From the NCBI GenBank assembly GCA_022393335.1, contig JAJEKB010017875.1, positions 1-64,000 on the forward strand: a DNA stretch of 64,000 nt, given 5' to 3'. Positions 25,653 through 37,540 of this stretch are shown in pieces. How positions within the stretch are numbered: the first letter of the stretch is position 1; each line of letters begins with the position of its first letter. The position numbers and the translations under genes were made by a program. Origin of the DNA: Macrotrachela quadricornifera. Taxonomy: Eukaryota > Rotifera > Eurotatoria > Philodinida > Philodinidae. The notes beneath the pieces are model-generated. The model was given only the letters and a program-made list of their open reading frames with translations, was not told the DNA's origin and did no database searches.

Positions 25653-28465
25653 TAAATTATTTTGCTGGAAAGCTTTGTTTCATGTTTTCGTAAAGTAGAA
25701 GTCAATAGAAATTGTAAAAATGATTTCAATATAAATAAATATTTAATTCTTAGTATTACAAAAGAAATGTTGAAGAAAGGAGATTATCGGAATGTTTAGA
25801 GAGATTTTATATTTATTTTTCACATTTCAATTCGTATTACTTTCATGTAAGTTATATTACAAAAATAAATTTTTATATTGAGATACATATTCTCTCGAAA
25901 AAGAATAGTAATAAAAGTACTAATCTTTAGAATTATTTCATTAGGTGAGAATTATAATGCTAGATTGATAATCTTAGTTTGTGTAGTACTTCAACACAGT
26001 AGTAATCAATCCAAACTAACCGATTTAAATTTTTTCGACACATTGTAACTTTTATTTGAAAATGGTTATAATTGCTTTCGATTGAAATAGTCTTGTAGCA
26101 AACAAATGATAAATATTAAGAAGACAGGACGAAAATACCTAAAATATTGGCTACTTAAAATGATCGCTAATTATTCTTATAGTTTCAAATCATATTCTAC
26201 AATTAATTATTCTATTTGGTTACAACGCATAAATATGTACTAATTCAATTTTTATTTCTGTGTTCGCTCACATTGTACTTTATACTATTAAGAAAAGAAA
26301 AAAAAACAACATTAGTGATGTTCCACTGAAAAATATCGAAAAAATTATAACTCTTTTGATCATAGAGAAGATAATCGGATTTTTCGACAAAAAATTATTG
26401 TTATAAAAAGGACTGATAAAAATCAATTTTCATCGAATAGCCATACAAGTAAATAATCTGCTGTGTTTTTTAAAGATTATAGTTTATTGTTTGTGATTGA
26501 ACCAATTTCATATTATAAATCAGTTATAATTCTAAAAATCAAATAAAATTTCCAATATAATTAAATGTACTTAAAAAATTTTTCAATTGATTACTCATAC
26601 ACAATTGGCTTATGAGTTGAAGTCAAAGTCAATATTATTGATTCATCTACATTCAAACTATCTGATTTTGTATTGGATAAAAATACGACTCCTCAATTAA
26701 AACAATATATTAAGAGAATTACAGAGTACGTACTTGAAAAATAATCGTAGTGCAATAAATATGTGTCATTTGTGTAGATTATTCTATTGTAATGATATTA
26801 TCCGTGATGACAGCAGTGGGTTAATAATGGATTACACTGCTTTTAAAAAATAAACGAGTTTAAATCAAGTAATTTCAGCTATAAAGTTAAATTGATGATT
26901 TTTTAGAGTAGAATAACAAATATAGATATAGTTATCTATTGTCGTGATGGTTTTAGAGAACAATTCGATTTTAATCGATTGCAATTCTGATTTTGTTGCA
27001 AGGAAATTAGATTTACGATTTTTCATAAGATCATACGATTTGAAATTTTATTCTGATTTAATCAATAAAATTTTTCATTCAACTTCGCCATTCTTAATCA
27101 CGTTTGATGGAGTTATTTTGTCTTGCTTTTGTCGTACTTGTTGAACTGCAACAATGAAAAAGGTCGTGACAACGTATGAAAAGGATAAAAATATTGTCAT
27201 CACAAGGCTATCATTCTTTCCTATTCTGCGTGGATTGTACGTACATAATTAAGAAAAAAGGAGAATGAAAAGGGAAAAATCAACCTTTGACTACTATTAC
27301 TAAAAAAAGAAGAAGAGTATATTTATCCGTGACCATCATGACTCATTCCTTGTCTTCTTTCGCTATTTATAAAACTTCTTTTTTTGCTTTTCTAGATAAC
27401 TGCTTGGCAATACAATGAAGAGGGGGATAATACAATCACTTCAATTTGATTGGCTTGTTTTGTGTATATTTATCACTAACATTTGTATTAGATATCATCT
27501 AATGTGACATTTACATCGCTGTATATCATATAAAAAAATTTTTATATTTGTACTGTAAGTTTATCCAAGAAATATTATTTATCTATGGATTTCATGTTTG
27601 AAACTTGGTCTAGAATATACGTTACATCGATTTCTATAATACTAAAAAGGATATGTTATATTAAAGATTTCATTCTATTGAAACCAATTGTATACATTGG
27701 AACGATTTTGTTGGCATTGACAAGAAAATTGTTCTCCTAAAACTTAGTGCGCTTTCAAAATGCCGTTTTTCTCATTTAAGATCTCTTTTTTTTTACTGTG
27801 AGCATGCTTGTCTTATTTTAGTTTAGATAAATGTTTGAGATAAACGCCTACTTAATTTTTACAGCATTCTCAGAAATTACTTTGAAAGACATGGTAATGA
27901 GCCTTTAACTTAATTATAATACGACTATACAAAAATTAGATGTAGCTAAATTTATTTACTGTCATAGTTCTCTAAAACACACTTTGCAAAAGAACTTCGC
28001 TAAAAACAGGAGAAAAATTATGAATAGTTCCTAGTTTTTCATTGATAAAGTATTGTTTTCCATATTACCTTACTAGCGATGTCTTTCTCAACGTATGGCT
28101 TTAAACATTTAACTTCTTATCCGATAATAGAAATACACATAGTCGATATTATATATATATATAGATCGAACCCTTATCGTCCCATTCTCTTATATTCTTT
28201 ATAGCCTTATACCCACTATACCTCTTCCAGTCTTATCACTTTATTGTTTTACATCCTACAGGGTCTATGGGCACCTCCATATAAAAGCCGTTGGCACCTT
28301 TCTGTTGTGGCCTTTTTTTATCTTTGATCTTTATCCTTTGATTTGGCGCAGATACACAGACAGACACTGAATATTATATATATACATAGAAGATTATAAA
28401 TAAGTTAATAATTGAAATTTTGTTAGATTCATCTTTACACATTTATTATCTTCTAGATTAATTCA
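25653..28465. other. Intergenic between copies B and C
   Basis: The first 300 bases match the 3' flank of copy C, and the part from about 27865 matches the 5' flank of copy B, so the duplication unit carries both flanks. A less A/T-rich stretch at about 28160-28395, absent from the matching place upstream of copy B, is flanked by TA-repeat runs and looks inserted close to the copy C start. No gene is supported. Confidence 0.5.
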
Positions 28466-31215
28466 ATGTCTTGTCATTCATCTTCTTCTACAAAAACACT
28501 TTTGCCTTCATCAAAACTTACTCAGAGTTATTATCATCATGAATCGGATATTCCAATTTTATATCATACACTTGGTCAACATTTGGAAAAACTTGCTCAT
28601 ACAAATCCAAACCATGAATGTTATGTATTTAAAAGTGAAGGAAATAAACGATATACATATAAAACATTTTTTGATGAAGTTGATAGTTTAGCAACAAGTC
28701 TTATTGAACTTGGTTTTGAAAAAGGTGATCGAATTGGTGTTTGGTTACCCAATACTTCAGAAATGTGTGCATTGAGTTATGCTACATCGAGAGCTGGTTT
28801 GATTAAGGTATGTCTTTTTTATAATTCATATGTCTCCAGTTTCAGGTAAAATGAGATATGACTATGTCACATTTCAGTTTATTTCATTATAAAGATTATT
28901 ATTCCGAAAAAGTCTTTTATAAAAAGTATCTATTAAAATAATTGCTCTTTAATAAAATACCTAAGCCAAATATTTTAACTTATTAGTTTATCAATGAAAT
29001 CCAAATAGGGTAATAGGTTTTGCAATCTTGTAACAGAAAAATGTAAAAATCTAAAGATAAACTTCATAACATGAACAATATCTAAGATGAAAATTTCAGT
29101 AACACTATCCAGAAAAAAATATCTTTGAAAAAACGGGGTCTTGAGATGTTCTAACATTCGTCGAAACGAAAATTTTGCTATTCCATTACCTGGATATTCT
29201 TTGAAATTTTTTGTACTATGTAGAATATGTTCTGAATTTCACATTTAATTAGAAAGCTCTTTTATTGTATTTAAATTCACAACCCATTGCATGCCTACAA
29301 ACAAACAGCTCCATTTTTTTGAAACATCTAAACAAGCACATGAAAAATATGAGCAGAGATTTTGTAGCCGGAAGGCTTCTCTTAACAAGAGACCACGCAA
29401 TTTCAGAATATATTGCTTGAATTCTGAGTATTTGTCAATAGAGCGTTCTGACGCTTCTGTAAAGGTCAGTTTTTAAAAGAAAATATTCTCGAATAAAAAC
29501 TTGTGCCACTGGGTTTTTCAGAATATTTTAACTAACTTAACACTCATTTACTTGAGTGAGATTAGTTTAGTGTAAATTCTGAATCCTGAGATGTATGTAT
29601 TTTATTTCTGTGAACTTATATCATTAACAGATGAAATTATATATATAATAATCTATTTCTATGGTAGGTGAACATTAGTCCAGTTTATGTGGAACGTGAA
29701 ATAACATATTGTATCAATAAAGTGGGTTGTAAAGGTTTAGTGCTGAGACCAAATGTACAGACAACTGATTGTCTAAAAATATTACGTAGAATTGCACCTG
29801 AACTTGATGAAATGAAAGGGGAATTAAATTCAAAATCGCTACCAACATTGAAACATATAATATTGACAGCTGGAGATTATGAGAAGGGTAGTGAAACATT
29901 CAATCGTATACCAAAAGGAATGCATTTATATAGTGATCTTATACGTAAAGGTGCAGGGCATTCACACAAAGAACTACATGATCGTCAAGCACAATTGGAT
30001 GGAAATACTCCTACTGCAATTTTTTTTACATCTGGTACAACTGGTGAATCCAAAGCAGTCACATTAACTAATTCCAATCTGTACGCCCTCTAAAAATTGT
30101 TCTTTTGTTTTAAAAGAAATCATTGATATATGTTTTTCATTTAGACTGAATAATAGTTGTAATTTATCATACACTCATCCAACATTATTAAGTCGTGTTT
30201 GTTGTCCCGTTTCAGCAGTCCATCTGTTTGGTGAACTATATGGTACTTTGAATATCAATACATCTGGTTATTTTACAGCATTACCTGGAATTTTACCCGA
30301 TCCAATAGAAGAAATGCGTACTATTCAAGAAGAAAAATGTACTGCATTGACAGGACCACCAGTTATTTTTCTAAATATTCTTCATCATCCAAAAAAAAAA
30401 GAATATGACATGAGTTCTCTCTTACTTGGAATTACTGGTGCAGCTCCTGTTAATTCAGATATGATGGAGCAATTAGAACGTGAAATTCCAATTAAAACTA
30501 TGTGTCAGGCATATGGTCAATCAGAAAATACAGGTCCTTTGTCACTCAGTATTTTCGGTGACGCTGATGAACAGCATCGTTTTACATCCATTGGTATACC
30601 AGTTCCTCATATGGAAATTAAAATAGTAGACGACAATGGTTGTATTTTGCCTATCGGTGAAGAAGGTGAAATTTATGCACATGGTTGCTGTATTATGAAA
30701 GGTATGTCTTCTTTATTTCCCTTATCATAAAATTATTTTTGATTTATTGAACTGAAATAGGTTATTATGGTGATGAAGAAAAAACTCGTGAAACAATAAC
30801 ATCTGATGGTTGGTTAAAAACTGGTGATTTAGGAGTAATGGATGATAAGGGTTATGTTTATTATAGATCACGTGATAAGGATCTCATTATTGTTAATGGT
30901 ATTAATGTTTATCCAATTGAAATAGAAAATCTTCTTTTAGAACATCCAAATATTATAGATGCACAAGTATTTGGCATACCTGATGAAACATGTGGTGAAG
31001 TAATTTGTGCATGGATTAAAGTAAAACCAAATACAAAAATTAATGATGTTGAAGAAGTGAAACAATTCTTAGAAGATAAAGTGACATTTTTGAAAGTGCC
31101 TAAATATGTGAAAGTTATTGAATCATTTGCTCCATTTATGACACCAATAGGGAAAGTTCAAAAGTTTAAAATGGCAGAAGCAATGGTGAAGGAACTATCA
31201 AAATCATCTTTGTAA
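28466..31215 (+). CDS. ACSF2-like acyl-CoA synthetase, intact copy C
   Basis: Exons 28466-28807, 29668-30080, 30145-30701 and 30761-31215 give 588 residues without interruption; ACSF2 proteins are usually about 615. The expected reaction is ATP-dependent activation of a carboxylic acid through an acyl-AMP to the CoA thioester. Motifs: P-loop FFTSGTTGESKAVTLT at about 234-248, with Ser-Lys-Ala where the family has Pro-Lys-Gly; YGQSENTGP (adenine/Mg motif YGxxE); LKTGDLG at 456-462; RSRDKDLI and GINVYPIEIE at the hinge; catalytic-type Lys569 in PIGKVQKFK. Relative to copy B the first 22-codon transit-like segment is missing by an exact 66-base deletion, so the protein may stay in the cytosol or use another compartment. 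Splice sites match copy B in place and phase. The fatty-acid chain length preferred cannot be told. Confidence 0.88.
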
Positions 31216-34029
31216 TAAATTATTTTGCTGAAAAACTTTGTTTCATGTTTGCGTAAGATAGAAATCGATATAAATTGTAAAAATGATGTTTTTCTTGTGA
31301 AAAAATGATTTCAATATAAATAAACGTGAAATTCTTAATATGATAAAGTAAATGTTGACGAAAGGAGATTATCAAAATGTTTAGAGAGATTTTATATGTA
31401 TTTTTTAGATTTTGATTCGTATTACTTTCATGTAAGTAATGTTACAAGGATAAATTTATATTGAGATACATATTCTCTCGAAAAAGAATAGTAATAAAAG
31501 TACTAATCTTTAGGATTCTTTCATTAAGAGAGGGTTCATGAGATCATCGTGGAATCGAAGCACTTATCAAAAAATTCTTTTTTATTAGATATTCTCATCT
31601 TGTTTAGCATCATCGACAACGTCTAAATCCAAACTTTTAGCAAATTTGTTTGAGTTGATGAAAAAGTACCTTGATTTTACTATCGAGTGCTCACAACATT
31701 TTTTGAAAAATATCATCAAAAATCATCCATATAAAGTTGAACTATTTTGAACAGCAGAAAATTAACAAAATTTTTAGTGTAATACATCAAACGATAGAGT
31801 CTGAAAAGTTGAACAAAATTATGTATATACATTTTTTTATCAAGTGACAAAACTCACTTTATTAGTTAAATACTGTCGATGGCTGTCTAGTTTTTGAAAA
31901 AAAGTATATCGATTTTTTTCATTGTTTCAGTTGCCGCTCAGCCATTATATGCGTCCCCAAAATGAGTTTCATATATGCTGTACAACTTTTTCTCCTGTAC
32001 AAAATGATAAAAAGGTTTTAATAAAAGTTGTGTCAATGCGTAAAATGGCTCACAATGTTGACAAACTAGACATTATTTTGAAGGGAAAATTATTATGAAT
32101 TATTTTTTTTAAGAAATAAGTAAAAGTTTGAGACGATTGTGACGGCTCCAGAGGATTTTTCTGCCTAAACACAACGAACGTCAATGAGCAGATGTTCTAT
32201 TTGAAAGAATGATTACTTATTATATTTTATAAAATTAAGATTGATTAGTTAGTCTTCGATTGTCGCAATGACATATGGGAATGTGCATGACTTTCATGAA
32301 CGAATAAGTTGAACTAGTTTTTGTTTTCTTTTCATTGAAATTTACTGTCCGATCAAATGTAATACTATAGATAGATATACTAGGTAAAAGATATCGAGAG
32401 GAAGAAAAAAAATTTCTATAGATATGCACGCCCAATGTATCTATTTTTTGTCATTCAACAATTATGGATATGCTTGTTGAAGTGCGGGTATTCCGAACAA
32501 CGTCCTTCTACTTCGAAGAAGGATAGACTCTATGTGGTGAAGAGAAGAAACATGGAAAAGAGTCTTCTCATCCGTGGCTAACAATCCTGCATGCCATGCA
32601 ATGGACGAAAAATGTATATAAGAGTTGTAATCCGTCGAGAATATTCAAACCGGTTCGGCTTGATCGGTTTCAAACTGTCTCACGGACCGATAAATTGTCG
32701 ACTTGTCAACTCACTTTTTTTGATCAACTAGAGGAAGTAGCTTTAAAAACCATTCAGTTTCTTTTCTTTTGCTTCTATTTTTAGAAATCTTTTGAGAAAA
32801 AATATCATGTCATCGTCGTTTGCTCTTATGATTTCTCAAATATGAATTTGTGATATTTGTCTAGCGTAAAAAACGAGATAATTATTCGATAATCTCGAAT
32901 TTTTTCACTCAAGTTCTGTTAAAAAATGTAATGTTCCTCTCAAAATGACCGCCCAGACTTATATCTAGTCTCCAACAAGACATCAACGAGATAAATTCAG
33001 AAGTTCATTTCAAGTAATACAGTTTTGATTGTGCTTTCACACCATAAAATACAAACCGATTACAGAAATAAAAAAAGATAAAATTGATAATTTCTGAAAC
33101 AACACTGTTTAATTATATTGATAAATGCATTAAAACTTGCTGTCGATAGGTTTTCTTAGAGAAAAATGGCATAGCGAAAAAATTTTTTAAAGAGGTAAAA
33201 ACGGGTACAGATCGGTTGATCTGTCTTATTCAGCTGGTCCGACCGAACCTGTCTGGTTACAACTTTGATGTATATGCGTTGGAATAATAAATGTTTTGAA
33301 AGAAAATAATAGACAATTACAGTAGGAGATATATGCAGATATACGATTTTAAATTGCTCCAATATCCTACAACAAAATCAATAAAAACTCTCAGATTTAT
33401 ATATAAACGTAATGCATGTCGAGGATGAAGATCATCGGATCGGAATAACCGAAAGTGAACTCTTTCGTCATATATTTTCGCAGTGATTAACTTTATTTCC
33501 TTTTCCTCCATCTTGATTAGAGACCTGCACTGGACTTCAAAACTCGACTTCGGTAGAGTCGGAATCGGCGACAAATATATTACTAGAGCGAAGTTCAAGT
33601 AGCGTACTGCAACAAGATCGGATACCCAGTACTCGATCAAAAGCCTGAGTCTGGGTACAAACCTACCGGATCGGTTCAGGTACCGAGTAAAAAAACCTCG
33701 ATTCGGTTCCAGTTGCGAAAAATTGTACCCGTGCAGGACACTAAGTTGAAGTCGAATTTGTAATCGCCTCCAAGAATGTTTTTTTCAATTCACCAAAATT
33801 TCATTCTTGATATTAATAAAAAAAAAAAAGATAATACTTCCCACATAGTTTAACAATGAGCTCTAAGATAGAAAAAATGAGTTAACCATTTTCCAGTTAT
33901 AACACCCGAATGATCAAGTGAGATGAAAACGTAACAATATTAAATAAAAGAAAAATTCTTTTTCTTTTTCTTTTTCTTTTTATTTTATTCAGTTGATCTC
34001 AAAAACGAAAAAAATTAGACAGAATGATA
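31216..34029. other. Intergenic with small transposon remnants
   Basis: The first about 320 bases match the copy B 3' flank. Two less A/T-rich patches at about 32625-32720 and 33200-33270 share inverted AGTTGTAAYC and CGGTTCGG-like words and may be the ends of an old element. The hAT-like MITE at 33518-33743 is listed separately. No coding exon is supported. Confidence 0.5.
33518..33743. mobile_element. hAT-like MITE
   Basis: The left end TAGAGACCTGCACTGG and the right end read inward, TAGTGTCCTGCACGGG, form an imperfect 16-bp inverted repeat. The left end TAGAG, and TAGTG at the right, fit the YARNG end rule of hAT elements. The interior is 226 bases in all, CG-richer than its flanks, with no coding capacity. 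An 8-bp target duplication is not visible. Confidence 0.5.
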
Positions 34030-34290
34030 GAAATATTTTAATTGCCATCATATTTCAATTCGTATTCTTTTAATAATTCACCAGCAGTTTGGACATCTGC
34101 TATCAATTCTAATAATCGTGTATGACTTTCATTAAGACGTTGTTGCCTTTGCATCATTTGGTCTACATATTAGAAAATGGTTTTTGCATGACAATGTCGA
34201 ATACGTTCATCAACTAAACCAACATATTCATTAAGATCTGTCCTAATTTTCGTCATTGTAGCTGTAATCTACAAGAAAAATTTCAGTTTA
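34030..34290 (-). pseudogene. Decayed exon of unknown gene
   Basis: After an acceptor-like TTCTTGTAG the minus strand reads ITATMTKIRTDLNEYVGLVD, continues to AKTIF, meets TAA at about 34173, then continues in frame through YVDQMMQRQQRLNESHT and ends at KYDGN and a stop. The charged helical composition and a single stop suggest a decayed terminal exon. I cannot name the family; it does not look like histone deacetylase despite lying beside that pseudogene. Confidence 0.45.
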
Positions 34291-34635
34291 ATATATATTA
34301 TGGATTCTTCCTTACCCAGGTCATCCAAAACGGCCTCGTTTACGGCCTGAAAATGAGCCGTAAATGTGATAAAAACGGAGTATTTACGGCAGGATACTGT
34401 GTATATACAGCTCGTTTTCGAACCGCATCGAACCGTATGAGTGGGCGCAGTATTACGGACCGTATTGTATCTGTTTGGTAAACGGTCTGTATTTGACCGT
34501 TTTTCTTAACTTTACGGATACAATACGGTTATGTGTATTACTACGTATTAACATCGTAAATGGTCGTTAACATACCGTAACATATCCGTTTACGATATAT
34601 TTCGTAGGATGAGCGTTACGAAAATAGGCCGCTGT

Positions 34636-34811
34636 CAACGTACAATGAACAGTAAATATTGTTTTAAACGAAATAATTCTTTCTTTTTTTATTTTAGATT
34701 TATCTAAACAGTACAATATATACTGTTTGTTGTACCGTTTAGATGAATCTAAAACAAAACAAAAAATAATTATTCCGTTTAAAACAATACTTGTTGTTCA
34801 TTGTGCCGTCG
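34636..34811. repeat. Large imperfect hairpin inside the composite element
   Basis: Arms 34636-34716 and 34730-34811 are inverted copies of about 80 bases with scattered mismatches; the spacer is about 13 bases. Both arms contain TTTTAGAT/ATCTAAAA and GTTTAAAACAATA-type words. Confidence 0.8.
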
Positions 34812-35330
34812 ATAGAGACCTAAATAAAGAAAAAAATATTTTATTTAAAAAGGATACTTACTTTTGGTTGTGCCATTGAAATAAACCTAAAGAAAGAAAA
34901 AAATATATTGTATTTAAAAAAATTACTTACTGTTCATTGTGCCGTTGATAATGACCTAAATAAAAAAATGTTTCATTTAAAAAAAAAATACTGTTGCGTG
35001 TGCCTTTGATAGTGACCTAAAGAAAGAAAAAAAATATTGTATTTAAAAAAAATACTTACTGTTGGTTGTACCGTTGATATGGACCTAAAAAATAATATTT
35101 CATTTAAAAAGATATTTACTGATTTATTGTTTGTTTTGCCGTTGATGGTGACGTAAATAAAGAATTATTGTATGTAAAAAAGAACTTACTGTCTGTTCTG
35201 CCATTGAGATAAATCTAAATATAGAAAAAGAACTATTTAATATTAAAATTCTATGTATTGTTCACTCTATTGTTGAGATGAATATAAAATAAAAAATATT
35301 ATTTCATATTCAAATCATATTTACTGCTGA
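34780..35330. repeat. Tandem array of eight ~65-bp units
   Basis: Cores resembling TTGTGCCGTTGATA recur at about 34797, 34868, 34935, 34997, 35064, 35135, 35196 and 35265. Each is followed by GACCTAAATAAAG-like sequence and an A/T-rich spacer. Later units are more diverged. The first unit overlaps the right arm of the hairpin. Confidence 0.8.
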
Positions 35331-35729
35331 ACACGACAAAAGTACGATCGTGGATTACCAACCTTAGTTTATTTCTCATTACTTCATTTTTATTCCATGA
35401 GACAAAGACGTAATGTATCCGTATGTGTATTGTTAACTGATATCGATATAAGATAAATGTTGGATGCCTGTAAAGACATCGTTTTTGATCGGTTTACCAC
35501 CGTTTACGGCCCGTTCTTATTGACCTGGGTAACTTTAAAAAATACGGTACAAAACGATACGTAAACGATGTCCGTTACGGAACCGTATACGAGACCGAAA
35601 GCACTCCGTGATTCATCCGTAAGGATGTCGTAAACGGATATCAGTATACGAAAAATGGCGGATCTCCGTAAAGCCATCGCTTTTTACTTGTTTATTGGCG
35701 TATACGGACCATATCATTCAACCTGGGTA

Positions 35730-36525
35730 CCCATAAATATTCTTCAAATTTATGGAATGAGACCATCACAACTCCATCTGTTGTATAAGAAGCTTCTTCA
35801 ACACCATCACTATGATGAATATCAATACCAATATCAACATAAAGTACAGGTTGACAATATCTTTAAAGAACAAAATATTTCTCAATTTTTTTTATTTGGA
35901 AAATTTACTTGAGTAATTCCGAGAATAGATAAAACAATGTCATTTATATAACAAAATCCTGATGTTTCAGATTTTTTGCATGATGAAGACCATCAGCTCA
36001 ATAAATGGTAATATCAGTTAATTTTCGATCAAGTTTAACAGCACCAGCTAATGAAACGTTAGCTGATATTTGACAAGATTCATAAAGACCTTCAAATACA
36101 GGACAATCTTCTTCAACATTAAATCGTTGCATTTGTTTATTGAGATCAACAATCTTATCTGGTCGAATATTTTAAATAAATTTAACGTATTCATCCCTAT
36201 GAAAACGTGTTATTTCGTCAGCTATTGCTTTATGTGGACGCTAAAAAAAGACCAATCAATTGATTAAAAATTAGCTTTTATCGATAGACATACATAAACT
36301 TCCATGTTACGATAAAGTCCATAATTAAGAATTAAATTATGTGTCATACGAATACGATGTAGTTTCATCGGATGGATTTGTCTATTTAAACAAAAAAAAA
36401 AGTTATTCGAATAAAATCTCTTTTTTACTAAATTACCTCTAATAATAATTGCCCACATTGAAATCATAATAATAAGAGACCTGTTGATGATTATGAGAAC
36501 CAACATTTGCTGGTGTTGAGGTCAT
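35730..36525 (-). pseudogene. Class I histone deacetylase (HDAC1/2-like) pseudogene
   Basis: Exons 36525-36437, 36381-36294, then from 36240 down, keep the original splice sites, so this is an unprocessed copy. Recognisable blocks: [91 protein letters not shown] and VSFHKFEEY. Active-site His-His and the zinc-ligand Asp/His of the DIHH block are still visible; Gly of DIHHGDG is Ser. Inactivating changes: TAT to TAG at the end of exon 1, a TAA near 36173, Trp to TGA before the ADGLHH block, and a one-base loss in an A-run after LHHAK. Similarity ends at 35735, beside the transposon end; the C-terminal half of the enzyme is absent. Confidence 0.88.
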
Positions 36526-36970
36526 TTTATTTGATCTGAATAGATAAAATCTTTTTTTTGCTTTAAATAAACAGAAAAGAGATATTAATCAATGCTGACA
36601 ACAAAGAAGGAGAAATAAGTTTAAAGTGACCATCCGGAGAGTGGACGATTGGAATAATGAATAAACAAATATCAATTGTTTGATAATGATTGGTAAAAAT
36701 AGAAGAAAGGAATATAAAAATATGAGATTTTCAATAAATTCTAATTTACGTCATAGATTTTTCGGAGTGATATCTGCAGATAAAAATATCATTGCTCAAA
36801 TGATTATCCGATCGAAAAATTACTAGAGAATGCCATCATACTCTTAGAAGAACTATTAGTAGTAAAGCAGACGTTCTACTGTGTGTCTAACTTTGGTTTT
36901 CAACTAATACAGCTCACCCAATACTGATTGCGACTGAATTATGAATTTTTTAAATTATTTTGTTTTTCAG

Positions 36971-37540
36971 ATGTTAACTGCTGAAGAACATCGTCAACAC
37001 ATTCTAGCAAATTCGGAATCGCGTCTTGCTAAACTTCGAGAAAGTAAATCGGAGTGAAAGATCATCGAATATTTCACCAATGGCACCTATTTCATCGCTA
37101 ACTCTAACTAATCTTTTGAAAAAATCAGAACAAGAATCAAGTCCTCCTTCAACTATTTCTACTGCTAATAATAATCAAACACCATCATCATCATCATCAT
37201 CTATATTCTCAATAATCATTTCGGAACAAATATGATGAATTCTATAACATTTTCATCAAAGAGAAAAGCAACACCGGAAAAAACGAAAGAAATGACAATG
37301 GATGATAGACAACATATTCTTCTATTAATTCTTGGAATTCTAGTTGGACTTTTATATCTCATCTCAAACAAATTTTTTCTTTTTGATTTATTTTACACGT
37401 TGTATATGCATATTAACATCATGTTAGTATATTATACAAATGAAACATGGTACAAATATTTTAATTACTACAGCAATGCCATCAGATTTTCAAGCAGAAC
37501 TTTTGAAAAAATTGCTTCTTGTTTATACTCTTGTATATAA
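36971..37540 (+). pseudogene. GET2/CAMLG-like membrane protein, frameshifted
   Basis: After a strong acceptor (TTGTTTTTCAG) the frame MLTAEEHRQHILANSESRLA resembles the N-terminal basic helix of GET2/CAMLG, the ER receptor subunit for tail-anchored proteins. That frame stops at about 37055. A second frame from about 37026 gives a Ser/Thr-rich linker with a Pro/Ser run. The first frame resumes near 37200 (KRKATPEKTKEMTMDDRQ) and enters a hydrophobic segment ILLLILGILVGLLYLI and a second one, ending at 37540. Two compensating shifts or unseen small introns are needed, so it is listed as broken. Family assignment rests on layout and weak motif similarity only. Confidence 0.4.

Larger units (their letters stand above)
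34313..35729. mobile_element. Composite CCGTATAC-rich inverted-repeat element
   Basis: The left end TACCCAGGTCA (34313) pairs with TGACCTGGGTA (to 35530), a perfect inverted repeat flanked by TA on both sides, consistent with TA target choice. A second right end, ACCTGGGTA, occurs at 35721-35729 after 190 further bases of the same CCGTA/TACGG-rich composition, so two related elements are nested or abutted. Internal parts: CG-richer left arm 34324-34633; a hairpin 34636-34811; an array of about 65-bp repeats 34780-35330; a right arm. No transposase frame is seen. It sits at the exact point where HDAC similarity stops. Confidence 0.65.

Noticed and set aside
35655..35912. Plus-strand frame beginning MADLRKAIAF
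   Set aside because: It runs from the transposon end into the antisense of the HDAC pseudogene, so it is a shadow.
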